In this document: positions 1 to 6,923 of the stretch, piece by piece
How the letters are laid out: the number at the start of each line of letters is the position of its first letter
How positions within the stretch are numbered: the stretch's first letter is position 1
Assembly (NCBI RefSeq): GCF_001403795.1
Contig: NZ_CXSU01000011.1
Coordinates: forward strand, 131,300-195,299
Reading direction: 5' to 3'
Source of the DNA: Jannaschia donghaensis
Lineage (GTDB): Bacteria; Pseudomonadota; Alphaproteobacteria; Rhodobacterales; Rhodobacteraceae
Length of the DNA stretch: 64,000 bases
Position numbers and translations under genes: made by a program
The notes under the pieces: generated by a model
Seen by the model: the letters and a program-made list of their open reading frames with translations, nothing else
The model's database searches: none
What the model was told of the DNA's origin: nothing

Positions 1-111
1 CGCTCCAGAGTAAACGATGCACTTGAACTTGCAAAAGTGCATCAGAAAGGCTCAGGGCCCGCATAAGCAAAGTAGGGCGGGCGAAAGGCCACTATCTATC
101 GCCCCACCAGA
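1..111. other. Left-edge segment with two stem-loops
   Basis: There is no complete gene here. Two perfect stem-loops are visible. One has arms GATGCACTT (16-24) and AAGTGCATC (35-43) around a 10-base loop. The other has arms CCCACCA (103-109) and TGGTGGG (113-119) around GAG and runs slightly past this interval. Neither is followed by a T-run. Frame 1 stays open from base 1 to a TAA at 64-66 and could be a 21-codon tail of an upstream gene. Its third positions are much more AT-rich than those of the neighbours, so I do not call it a CDS. Confidence 0.35.
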
Positions 112-159
112 GTGGTGGGTTCTCACCCACCCTGCGCCCACAGAACCGGACCCAACCCC

Positions 160-399
160 ATGAACCTCCTCACCCACCACTCCCCCACCTCTTACGACAC
201 CTGGAAACAGGACTTCGACGCCAGCACCGAGATGCGCATGAACGCGGGTCTAACCCTGCTCCAGCTATGGCGAGATGCCGAGGGCACCGGCGTCACCGCG
301 CTCTTCGAGATCAACGACCGCAAGAAGGCGCAGGATTGGCTCGACCGCGAAGACCAGACCAACGGCCCCGTCAACGGGCGCTTCATGAAAACCGCCTGA
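160..399 (+). CDS. Small hypothetical protein
   Basis: This 79-residue soluble protein has no signal peptide or membrane segment. It has a Tyr-Asp-x-Trp-Lys segment near residue 10, a Leu-Leu-Gln-Leu-Trp-Arg strand, then Ala-Leu-Phe-Glu-Ile-Asn-Asp and a Trp-Leu near the end. That pattern resembles small dimeric alpha/beta-barrel (ABM or cyclase-like) proteins, but this is only an impression and no function can be given. An in-frame start exists at 112. I chose the ATG at 160 because the extra N-terminus looks like translated leader. It sits one base upstream of the next gene and probably shares its transcript with the MAPEG gene and lpd. Confidence 0.6.
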   Translation: MNLLTHHSPTSYDTWKQDFDASTEMRMNAGLTLLQLWRDAEGTGVTALFEINDRKKAQDWLDREDQTNGPVNGRFMKTA

Positions 400-400
400 C

Positions 401-592
401 ATGGACCCGAGCCCCGTGACCCCAACCCGCCGCGCCATCGCCTTCTGGATCATCCGCGTCGCCATCGCCGTCATCCTCGTCCTCGTCCTTCAGGCCTGGC
501 GCGGACCTGATCCGGTCCTGTGGTATCTCGCCGCCGCCTATGCGGCGATCTCGGCCTTCACCACCTACCTCCTCATCAGGCGCATGAAATGA
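401..592 (+). CDS. Small two-helix membrane protein
   Basis: This is a 63-residue protein with two hydrophobic segments, at about residues 13-30 and 39-58, separated by a short Trp-Arg-Gly-Pro-Asp loop. It ends in Arg-Arg-Met-Lys, which suggests both termini are cytoplasmic. I do not recognise a family. Its stop codon overlaps the next start as ATGA, so translation is probably coupled to the MAPEG gene. High GC at third positions and tight packing support a real gene. Its role is unknown; a membrane partner of the MAPEG protein is possible but only inferred from position. Confidence 0.6.
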   Translation: MDPSPVTPTRRAIAFWIIRVAIAVILVLVLQAWRGPDPVLWYLAAAYAAISAFTTYLLIRRMK

Positions 593-984
593 CCCCCGAA
601 CTCACCGTCCTCGCCCTCGCGATCCTGCTCCAGACGGCGCAATTCATCGTCTATGCCGTGCAGGCCAATCTCGACGTCGGACCGGGCTACACCATGTCGG
701 CCCGCGACCGGGAGCCGAGCCGCAATCTGTCGGTTCGCGCGGGTCGCCTGCAACGCGCGCTGAACAACCATTTCGAAGGGTTGATCCTCTTCACCGCCGC
801 CGTCGCCCTCGTCACGCTCTCGGGCCAGGCCACCGTGTTCACCGCCTGGTGCGGCTGGATCTATCTGGTGGCGCGTGTCGTTTACGTTCCTGCCTATGTG
901 CTTGGATGGCGGCCGGGTCGGTCATTCATCTGGATGGCGGGGTTCACGGCGACCGTTGCAATGGTTATCTCCACCCTCGTCTGA
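589..984 (+). CDS. MAPEG family membrane protein
   Basis: The 131-residue product has four hydrophobic segments. It carries the MAPEG-like core: Arg-Asn-Leu after the first helix (residues 38-45), then Arg-Leu-Gln-Arg-Ala-x-Asn-Asn-His-Phe-Glu. Such proteins include microsomal glutathione transferases and small uncharacterised bacterial homologues. The bacterial substrate is unknown. The ATG at 589 overlaps the preceding TGA by four bases; upstream in-frame codons read through the previous gene. In related genomes, from general knowledge, a MAPEG gene often sits between 2-oxoglutarate dehydrogenase genes and lpd, and lpd follows here after 66 bases. Confidence 0.82.
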   Translation: MTPELTVLALAILLQTAQFIVYAVQANLDVGPGYTMSARDREPSRNLSVRAGRLQRALNNHFEGLILFTAAVALVTLSGQATVFTAWCGWIYLVARVVYVPAYVLGWRPGRSFIWMAGFTATVAMVISTLV

Positions 985-995
985 TCCGATCCACG

Positions 996-1025
996 TCCGA
1001 CGCAGATCACCCGTGGATCACCCGT
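996..1025 (+). repeat. 30-base dispersed repeat, copy A
   Basis: The segment starts TCCGACG, continues with CAG, and then has two tandem 10-11 base units of GATCACCCGT. A degenerate third unit (GTCACCCGTG) follows at 1028-1037. The same 30 bases recur at 53861-53890 with a single C/T difference at the eighth base. Copy A lies between the MAPEG stop and the lpd start, ending 25 bases before the lpd ATG and overlapping neither gene. Function is unknown: a regulator site or a short interspersed element are both possible. Confidence 0.75.
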
Positions 1026-1050
1026 TCGTCACCCGTGCCCCGGAGGCCCC

Positions 1051-2445
1051 ATGTCCCAATATGACGTCATCATTATCGGCAGCGGCCCCGGCGGCTATGT
1101 CTGCGCCATCCGCTGCGCGCAGCTGGGTCTGAAAACGGCCGTGGTCGAGGGGCGTGACACGCTGGGCGGGACCTGCCTGAACGTCGGCTGCATCCCGTCG
1201 AAGGCCATGCTGCACGCGACCCATTCCCTGCACGAAGCGGAACACAACTTCGCCAAGATGGGCCTGAAGGGCAAATCGCCCTCCGTCGATTGGAAGCAGA
1301 TGCTGTCCTATAAGGACGAGGTCATCGCGCAGAACACCAAGGGCATCGAATTTCTGTTCAAGAAGAACAAGATCGACTGGCTCAAGGGCTGGGGGTCGAT
1401 CCCCGAGGCCGGCCGCGTGAAGGTCGGCGACGACGTCCACGAAGCCAAGCACGTCATCATCGCATCCGGCTCCGAGAGCGCGAACGTGCCGGGCGCGGAG
1501 GTCACGATCGACGAGAAGACCATCGTCACCTCCACCGGCGCGTTGGAACTGGCGAGCATCCCCAAGGACATGGTCGTCGTCGGCGGTGGCGTCATCGGGT
1601 TGGAGCTGGGGTCGGTCTATGCGCGCCTTGGCACGGAAGTGACCGTCGTCGAATACCTGGATGCAGTCACGCCGGGTCAGGACGCGGAAGTCGCCAAGCA
1701 ATTCCAGAAGCTTCTGCAGAAGCAGGGCCTGAAATTCATCACCGGCGCCGCCGTATCCAAGGTGGAGGCGAAGGGCGGCAAGGCGACCGTCACCTATGCG
1801 CTACGCAAGGACGACAGCACGCATGAGCTCAAGGTCGATACGGTTTTGGTCGCCACGGGGCGCAAACCTTTCGTTGAGGGGCTGGGGCTGGACACCCTTG
1901 GCGTGAAGTTGACCAAGCGGGGGCAGATCGCCGTCGATGACAGCTATGCCACCAGCGTGGAGGGTATCTATGCCATCGGCGACGTGATCGAAGGTCCGAT
2001 GCTGGCCCATAAGGCCGAGGACGAGGGCATGGCCATCGCGGAGATGCTGGCCGGTCAGCATGGGCACGTGAATTACGACGTGATTCCCGGCGTGATCTAC
2101 ACCCACCCCGAAGTGGCCTCCGTCGGCATGACCGAGGAACAGCTGAAGGAGGAGGGCCGCGACTACAAGGTTGGCAAGTTTTCGTTCATGGGCAACGGGC
2201 GCGCCAAGGCGAACTTCGCCGGCGACGGTTTCGTCAAGATGCTGGCGGATGCCAAGACAGACCGGATTCTGGGGTGCCACGTCATCGGGCCCATGGCCGG
2301 CGACCTGATCCACGAGGTTTGCGTGGCGATGGAATTCGGCGCGGCAGCCGAGGATCTGGCCCGCACCTGTCACGCGCATCCGACCTATTCCGAAGCCATG
2401 CGAGAGGCCGCGCTGGCCTGCGGCGACGGGGCGATTCACGCCTGA
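1051..2445 (+). CDS. lpd: Dihydrolipoyl dehydrogenase (E3)
   Basis: This flavoenzyme reoxidises the lipoyl groups of 2-oxoacid dehydrogenase complexes and passes electrons to NAD+. At 464 residues it is the usual length. The N-terminal FAD site is Gly-Ser-Gly-Pro-Gly-Gly (residues 10-15). The redox disulfide is in Gly-Gly-Thr-Cys-Leu-Asn-Val-Gly-Cys (Cys42 and Cys47). The NAD site is Gly-Gly-Gly-Val-Ile-Gly-Leu-Glu near residue 180. The second FAD contact is Ala-Ile-Gly-Asp, and the catalytic His-Pro-Thr-Tyr-Ser-Glu lies near the C-terminus. A CGGAGG ribosome site lies 5-10 bases before the ATG. The complex it serves is probably encoded left of the window. Confidence 0.97.
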   Translation: MSQYDVIIIGSGPGGYVCAIRCAQLGLKTAVVEGRDTLGGTCLNVGCIPSKAMLHATHSLHEAEHNFAKMGLKGKSPSVDWKQMLSYKDEVIAQNTKGIEFLFKKNKIDWLKGWGSIPEAGRVKVGDDVHEAKHVIIASGSESANVPGAEVTIDEKTIVTSTGALELASIPKDMVVVGGGVIGLELGSVYARLGTEVTVVEYLDAVTPGQDAEVAKQFQKLLQKQGLKFITGAAVSKVEAKGGKATVTYALRKDDSTHELKVDTVLVATGRKPFVEGLGLDTLGVKLTKRGQIAVDDSYATSVEGIYAIGDVIEGPMLAHKAEDEGMAIAEMLAGQHGHVNYDVIPGVIYTHPEVASVGMTEEQLKEEGRDYKVGKFSFMGNGRAKANFAGDGFVKMLADAKTDRILGCHVIGPMAGDLIHEVCVAMEFGAAAEDLARTCHAHPTYSEAMREAALACGDGAIHA

Positions 2446-2490
2446 ACATAATGATCTGGACCCAGCCATTCGCGCAAAGGTCACAATCTG

Positions 2491-2520
2491 GCGGCAGGTC
2501 CTTCCCAGTCCTGCCGCTTT
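2491..2520 (+). terminator. Probable terminator after lpd
   Basis: Eight-base arms GCGGCAGG (2491-2498) and CCTGCCGC (2510-2517) enclose an 11-base loop and are followed by TTTCT. The T-run is short, so termination may be partial. It fits the end of the lpd transcript, because the next gene has its own 5' region. Confidence 0.6.
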
Positions 2521-2576
2521 CTGATGGTCGAAGGTTTCCAGTCGTTTTGTTGTTACCCGTCTGGATGTGTTCGTTG

Positions 2577-3197
2577 ATGAAAACTGTCGTATTGCGGCCC
2601 GTGGCCGCATTGGCCTTGTCTTGGCCGGTCGCGGTCCACGCGAAGGATCATGAGACGTCGACGACATTTCTGGGGCCGCTGACCCTGCCGCTGCAACGTC
2701 TGCTGCCCGGGGTCGAAATCCTTCCTTGGCTGGCTGGATGTCTGGCGATCATCGCGGTCGTCCTGCTGCTGATTCACCGTGCACGCCTGGCGCGGCGCAA
2801 GGTGCGCGTCGGCATCGCCGGGCTCAGCAATGGACCGCGGTTCCGCGTCGTGGATGCGATGGCCCATGCCGTCTGGAAGGGACGTGGGATCAACGAACAA
2901 CGTCTGAGCCGCGCGCTGGAAATCGCCCGCGACACGACCGACATGGATTTCAGCAAGGATCATCTGCGGGAGATCGCGCTGCGGACAGACAGGATCATTT
3001 TCCCGTCCAACTTTCGCTGGATGCGCGACGGCCTGACACAGCCGGAGCGGATGGTGATCTTCAATTCGACGCTTTCGGTGCTTCTGACGGACGGGCCTCT
3101 GACCCGGTCGGACCGGTCATTCCTGCGGACGGTGGCGCGTGGCCTTGGGCTCAAGGACAAGGACCTGCGCCACCTTGCCCATTTGATCGCGACCTAA
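2577..3197 (+). CDS. TerB-like domain membrane-anchored protein
   Basis: This 206-residue protein has an N-terminal signal-like segment ending Ala-Val-His-Ala near residue 22 and one strong transmembrane helix at about residues 47-67 (Leu-Ala-Gly-Cys-Leu-Ala-Ile-Ile-Ala-Val). After it comes a basic Arg-Arg-Lys stretch and a soluble helical domain. The C-terminal 90 residues resemble the TerB/DjlA N-terminal fold, with two repeats of the form 'Arg-x-x-Ile/Phe-Leu-x-x-x-Ala', including Leu-Thr-Arg-Ser-Asp-Arg-Ser-Phe-Leu. Such domains are linked to tellurite resistance and chaperone functions, but the role here is unknown. The ATG at 2577 is preferred; an upstream ATG in the same frame would only extend the leader. 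Its stop overlaps the convergent GntR stop by four bases. Confidence 0.65.
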   Translation: MKTVVLRPVAALALSWPVAVHAKDHETSTTFLGPLTLPLQRLLPGVEILPWLAGCLAIIAVVLLLIHRARLARRKVRVGIAGLSNGPRFRVVDAMAHAVWKGRGINEQRLSRALEIARDTTDMDFSKDHLREIALRTDRIIFPSNFRWMRDGLTQPERMVIFNSTLSVLLTDGPLTRSDRSFLRTVARGLGLKDKDLRHLAHLIAT

Positions 3198-3841
3198 CCG
3201 GCCAGCAAACGCAGCCCCTGCGTGACGTCGGCGCGCACGGCAAGTCGCAGGCCCGGTTCGTCCCCCGCCCGCAGGGCCGCGACGATCAGGCGGTGGTTCT
3301 TGGGCAGCTCCGTCCGGTTGAGCCGACCGTAAAGCGCCCGCATCGTCGGACCCAGTTGCAACCAGACCGTCTCCACCATTGCCAGGATCGCCGGGGCCTG
3401 CGCGCGCAGGTAAAGCGTCCGGTGAAATTCCAGGTTCGTGCGGATGTAGCCCGACGCGTCCTGCTTGGCGATCTGTTCGGCGATGGACACGTTGATCGCC
3501 TCCATCCGGTCGATCAGGGCCAGATGCGCACGCGGCAGCGCCCGCAGCGCCAATTCCGGCTCCAGCAGGGATCGCAGCGCCCCCAATTCCTCGATCCGGT
3601 CATTCGACAGGGCGGGCGTCGTGATCCGACCCGACGCAGACAGAGACAGCGCGCCTTCGGCCACCAGGCGGCGCAGGGCTTCGCGCACCGGGGTCATGCT
3701 GACGCCGTAGTCGCGGCCGACCCCGCGCAGGGTCAGCGGCTGGCCCGGCTCCAACTCGCCGTGCATGATCCGACTGCGAAGCGACCGATAGAGCCGTTCG
3801 TGCGCCGCCGCCGTGCCGTCGGGAAGAGGGTTGAGCATCAT
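3194..3841 (-). CDS. GntR family regulator (FadR/FCD type)
   Basis: This is a 215-residue DNA-binding regulator. Residues 13-80 form the winged helix typical of GntR proteins: Leu-Tyr-Arg-Ser-Leu-Arg-Ser-Arg-Ile, then Gly-Glu-Leu-Glu-Pro-Gly-Gln, then Val-Ser-Met-Thr-Pro-Val-Arg-Glu-Ala-Leu. The rest is all helical and fits an FCD effector domain, with Glu-Phe-His-Arg-Thr-Leu as a likely metal or ligand-contact segment. FCD regulators usually sense small carboxylates or sugar acids. The gene lies 15 bases downstream of the metallopeptidase gene on the same strand. The tct and dct carboxylate transporters nearby are conceivable targets, but nothing in the sequence proves that. Confidence 0.9.
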   Translation of the reverse strand: MMLNPLPDGTAAAHERLYRSLRSRIMHGELEPGQPLTLRGVGRDYGVSMTPVREALRRLVAEGALSLSASGRITTPALSNDRIEELGALRSLLEPELALRALPRAHLALIDRMEAINVSIAEQIAKQDASGYIRTNLEFHRTLYLRAQAPAILAMVETVWLQLGPTMRALYGRLNRTELPKNHRLIVAALRAGDEPGLRLAVRADVTQGLRLLAG

Positions 3842-3856
3842 GGCGCGACCTTGCCC

Positions 3857-4552
3857 CTAGTTCGTGGTGAAATCCACCGCATGAAGTGCCGCCCCTTCGC
3901 GTTTGAGCCAGGCACGCCGGGGCGCGAAGTCGGGCATCAGCGCCTCCACCTGTGACCAGAACCGGCTGGAATGGTCCATATGCGCCAGATGCGCGACCTC
4001 GTGTGCGGCGACATAATCCAGCACCTCGGACGGTGCCATGATCAGCCGCCAACTGAACATCAATTCCCCGCGCGACGAACACGACCCCCATCGGGATCGG
4101 GTGTCGCGCAACGTCATCTTCGTGGGTTGTCGGCCCAGGGCTTCAGCGTGGCGGTCGACGGCCTCGGCCAGATGCGTGCGCGCCATCGTCTGCAACAGCG
4201 CCTTGATCCGTGGCCCGGCGCGCGCATCGTCGGCGACCGCGATCGTATCGCCGGTGAACCGCGCCGACCGGCCGCCCCCTACGACGACCGGCACGGCGCG
4301 TCCCATCAGGGGCAGTGTCGCCCCCACGGCGACGACCCGCGGCGCGGGGGCGGCCGCGACATGCCGGGCGATCCACCCGGCCTGCTGCGCGATGAAGGCC
4401 GTTGCTTCCGACAGGGCCATGCGGGGGGGCATCGACAGCGACACGCGGCCGTCCGATCGCCCGACCTTCAGCGACATGCGCCGCGCGCGGGCGGAGCGTT
4501 TGACGATCACCTCCAAACCGGGGGCACCGGGAACGGGAAGACGGTCTTCCAT
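3857..4552 (-). CDS. YgjP-type M48-like metallopeptidase
   Basis: The 231-residue product carries the zinc-binding His-Glu-Val-Ala-His motif followed by His-Met-Asp-His-Ser-Ser-Arg-Phe-Trp near residue 190. This is the hallmark of the DUF45/YgjP (WLM-related) family. It also has the family's Asp-Thr-Arg-Ser-Arg-Trp-Gly-Ser-Cys segment just before it. Members are predicted cytoplasmic zinc proteases; the substrate is not established. No signal peptide is seen. The ATG at 4552 is chosen because a GGGGGAAAG ribosome site sits just upstream; a longer frame reaches 4633 but lacks such a site. It is followed closely by the GntR gene and is divergent from the FYDLN gene. Confidence 0.88.
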   Translation of the reverse strand: MEDRLPVPGAPGLEVIVKRSARARRMSLKVGRSDGRVSLSMPPRMALSEATAFIAQQAGWIARHVAAAPAPRVVAVGATLPLMGRAVPVVVGGGRSARFTGDTIAVADDARAGPRIKALLQTMARTHLAEAVDRHAEALGRQPTKMTLRDTRSRWGSCSSRGELMFSWRLIMAPSEVLDYVAAHEVAHLAHMDHSSRFWSQVEALMPDFAPRRAWLKREGAALHAVDFTTN

Positions 4553-4662
4553 GCTCTTTCCCCCTCGCAGACGGGGGCTTGTCACCCCTTGTCGCCTGTG
4601 GCATCCGACCCCAATTCCCTGCACCCGGGCCACTTCTGGCCGGACGAGATGAAGGAACCGAC

Positions 4663-5007
4663 ATGCCCAAGGAAGAATGGGGCGTCAAGCGGGTCTGCCC
4701 GACGACCGGCAAGCGCTTCTACGATTTGAACCGCTCCCCCGTTGTCAGCCCGTACACGGGCGAGGTCGTGAACGTCGAAACCGGCGGCAAGACCCGCATC
4801 CTGGTCGCCGACAAGGACGACGTGGACGCCAAGAAAGACGACGAGAAGGTCGAGGACGATCTGCTGTTGGACGACGATGACGTCGATCTGGAAGATGACG
4901 ACGACGACGACGACGATGCAGCCGAAGACGTTCTGGACGACGACGAAGATACCGTCTCTCTCGACGAGATCGCGGACGTCAGCTCGGAAGACAGCGACGA
5001 CGATTGA
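4663..5007 (+). CDS. FYDLN acid-domain protein (TIGR02300)
   Basis: This 114-residue protein belongs to an alphaproteobacterial family named for its Phe-Tyr-Asp-Leu-Asn sequence, seen here at residues 20-24. The N-terminal third has a Cys-Pro-x-Thr-Gly-Lys-Arg motif like one half of a zinc ribbon. From about residue 60 to the end it is almost entirely Asp and Glu, including an eight-Asp run. The function of the family is not known. The acidic tail suggests a disordered segment that may bind basic partners or mimic nucleic acid. The ATG follows GAAGGAACCGAC. It is divergent from the YgjP gene and lies just before tRNA-Ala. Confidence 0.93.
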   Translation: MPKEEWGVKRVCPTTGKRFYDLNRSPVVSPYTGEVVNVETGGKTRILVADKDDVDAKKDDEKVEDDLLLDDDDVDLEDDDDDDDDAAEDVLDDDEDTVSLDEIADVSSEDSDDD

Positions 5008-5087
5008 TCCGTCCGTGCGATCGGGCGATGCAGGCGATATTTCCGCTTGCGCCGCCCATGGGCCTGCCTTAGATCGCAGGCCGGTAA

Positions 5088-5163
5088 GGGGCCTTAGCTC
5101 AGTTGGTAGAGCGCCTGCATGGCATGCAGGAGGTCAGCGGTTCGACCCCGCTAGGCTCCACCA
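5088..5163 (+). tRNA. tRNA-Ala (anticodon GGC)
   Basis: A full 76-base cloverleaf is present. Acceptor arms are GGGGCCT and AGGCTCC with one G-T pair. The D arm contains GCTCAGTTGGTAGAGC. The anticodon stem CCTGC/GCAGG encloses the loop ATGGCAT, giving anticodon GGC. The T arm is GCGGTTCGACCCCGC. The CCA end is encoded (5161-5163). Confidence 0.97.
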
Positions 5164-5382
5164 TTCCCCCATTCGACCGAAGCGGTTCGCCCCGGATCAT
5201 CGATCCAGCGGCGCGCAGCGTTGGACCCTGCCCAGCCGGTCTGCTGACGGACCCGGGCGGGCGTGGCGACCGCAAAGCGGCCTGAAGTGTTTGCGAATTG
5301 CCGTGACAGCACCCGACATCCCCGGCAATATCGACCCCGACGATCGGCAACGCCCGATCCTGTCGTATGGGAGGAAGACACA

Positions 5383-6366
5383 ATGAATTTCGCAATGACG
5401 CGCCGCGTCCTGATGGCCGGTGTGGCCGCAACCCTGTCACTGGGCGCGCCGGCGCTGGCCGATGGGCACCAGGTCGTCGACAGCATCCACTTCCTGATCC
5501 CCGGCGGTGCCGGCGGCGGCTGGGATGGAACCGCACGCGGCACCGGGCAGGCCCTGACCGAAGCGGGCCTGATCGGGCAGGCGTCCTATGAGAACATGTC
5601 GGGCGGCGGCGGCGGCGTGGCGATCGGTTACATGATCGAAAACGCCGACAGCCAGCAGGGCACCCTGATGGTCAATTCGACGCCCATCGTGATCCGGTCT
5701 TTGACCGGCGAGTTTCCTTACAATTTCAGCGACCTGACGCTGGTCGCCGGCACGATCGGCGACTATGCCGCCATCGTCGTCCCCGCGGACAGCGACATTC
5801 AGGACATGGCCGGCCTGATCGAGACGTTCACCGCCGATCCGTCGGGCACCGCCATCGGCGGCGGGTCGGTCCCCGGTGGTCTGGACCATCTGGTCGTCGC
5901 GATGACGATGAAGGCTGCCGGCCAGGATCCGCTGGCCGTCAACTATATCCCATATGATGCGGGCGGCACCGCCATGGCCGGCCTTCTGTCGGGCGAGATC
6001 AAGGCCCTGTCGACCGGCCTGTCGGAAGCGATTGGCCTGGCCGAGGCGGGCGAAGTCCGCATTCTCGGCGTCACCTCGCCCGAGCGGGTGCCGGCCTACG
6101 ACACCGCGCCCACGATGATGGAGCAGGGCATCGACACGGAGTTCGTCAACTGGCGCGGTTTCTTCGCCGTCCCCGGCCTGCCCGAGGAGCAGTTGGCCGC
6201 CTATCAGGAGGCGCTGGCCAAGATGTACGACACGCCGGAATGGGAAGCCGTGCGCGCCGCCAACGGCTGGGTCAACATCCACAACAACGGCGAGGAGTTC
6301 CGCACCTTCCTGGAAAATCAGGAAAAGGTGATCGGCGACTTGATGAAGGAACTAGGCTTCCTCTGA
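5383..6366 (+). CDS. tctC: TTT transporter substrate-binding protein (TctC)
   Basis: This periplasmic binding protein of a tripartite tricarboxylate-type transporter captures a carboxylate and presents it to TctA/TctB. It has 327 residues with a clear signal peptide (basic start, hydrophobic stretch to about residue 24, cleavage after Ala-Leu-Ala). The mature start Phe-Leu-Ile-Pro-Gly-Gly-Ala-Gly-Gly-Gly-Trp-Asp is the family's ligand-loop pattern (usually Pro-x-Gly-x-Gly-x-D). Its ligand cannot be read from sequence. The ATG at 5383 follows a strong GGGAGGAAG site. It begins the tctCBA operon, with 220 non-coding bases between it and tRNA-Ala for a promoter. Confidence 0.93.
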   Translation: MNFAMTRRVLMAGVAATLSLGAPALADGHQVVDSIHFLIPGGAGGGWDGTARGTGQALTEAGLIGQASYENMSGGGGGVAIGYMIENADSQQGTLMVNSTPIVIRSLTGEFPYNFSDLTLVAGTIGDYAAIVVPADSDIQDMAGLIETFTADPSGTAIGGGSVPGGLDHLVVAMTMKAAGQDPLAVNYIPYDAGGTAMAGLLSGEIKALSTGLSEAIGLAEAGEVRILGVTSPERVPAYDTAPTMMEQGIDTEFVNWRGFFAVPGLPEEQLAAYQEALAKMYDTPEWEAVRAANGWVNIHNNGEEFRTFLENQEKVIGDLMKELGFL

Positions 6367-6379
6367 CGCCCAAGACAAT

Positions 6380-6406
6380 CGGCCCGTCCCTTGAAGGGGC
6401 GGGCCG
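6380..6406 (+). other. Hairpin between tctC and tctB
   Basis: Eleven-base arms CGGCCCGTCCC and GGGGCGGGCCG (one G-T pair) enclose TTGAA. No T-run follows, so this is probably an mRNA-stabilising or attenuating hairpin that leaves the binding-protein message more abundant than the membrane genes. The interpretation is inferred. Confidence 0.65.
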
Positions 6407-6431
6407 TTCCGCCCCCATCGGAGGATACGCC

Positions 6432-6920
6432 ATGGCGCTGGATCGCTGGATCGCGCTGACCGTTCTGCTCGTCGCTCTGGTTTACGGCTATGCCGCCTTC
6501 TTCACGATGGATGCCTCGCTGCCCCCGTTCATGCAGCGCAATCCCGTCTGGCCCTCGACCTTCCCCAAGGTTTTGTCGGTGCTGACGATCCTTGTGGCCC
6601 TGTCGATCTTGCTGGGGTTGGAGAAATCCGAATACAACCCCGGCGAAGGCGACGTCGATTACCGCCGTCTGGGCGACTACAAGGTCGGGCAGGCCGTCTT
6701 CTTCCTCGCCCTCATGGTGCTCTACGCGCTCACACTTCGCAGCGCAGGGTTCCTGGTCTCCACGGTCGTCTTCCTGGTGGCCGGCTCGTTTCTTCTGGGG
6801 GAGCGGCGGTGGCACCTGATGATCCCGGTCTCGCTCCTTGCGGCGGGCGGCATCTGGTATCTGGTTCAGGAGGTGCTGGGCATCTTCCTGCGGCCCCTGC
6901 CCTTCTTCATGGGGGTCTGA
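6432..6920 (+). CDS. tctB: TTT transporter small membrane subunit (TctB)
   Basis: The 162-residue protein has four hydrophobic segments, at about residues 7-25, 41-58, 83-110 and 118-140. It also has the family's Ser-x-x-Phe-Pro position (Trp-Pro-Ser-Thr-Phe-Pro-Lys) after the first helix. TctB is the poorly conserved small inner-membrane subunit of tripartite tricarboxylate transporters. The ATG at 6432 lies after ATCGGAGG. It is separated from tctA by only three bases, and identification depends largely on this flanking context. Confidence 0.9.
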   Translation: MALDRWIALTVLLVALVYGYAAFFTMDASLPPFMQRNPVWPSTFPKVLSVLTILVALSILLGLEKSEYNPGEGDVDYRRLGDYKVGQAVFFLALMVLYALTLRSAGFLVSTVVFLVAGSFLLGERRWHLMIPVSLLAAGGIWYLVQEVLGIFLRPLPFFMGV

Positions 6921-6923
6921 GCC

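Noticed and set aside
996-1025. CRISPR repeat
   Set aside because: There are only two copies 53 kb apart, with no spacers or cas genes.
4861-4960. GAC/GAT-rich run that looks like a simple-sequence repeat
   Set aside because: It is in frame and encodes the acidic tail of the FYDLN protein, which is a family feature.
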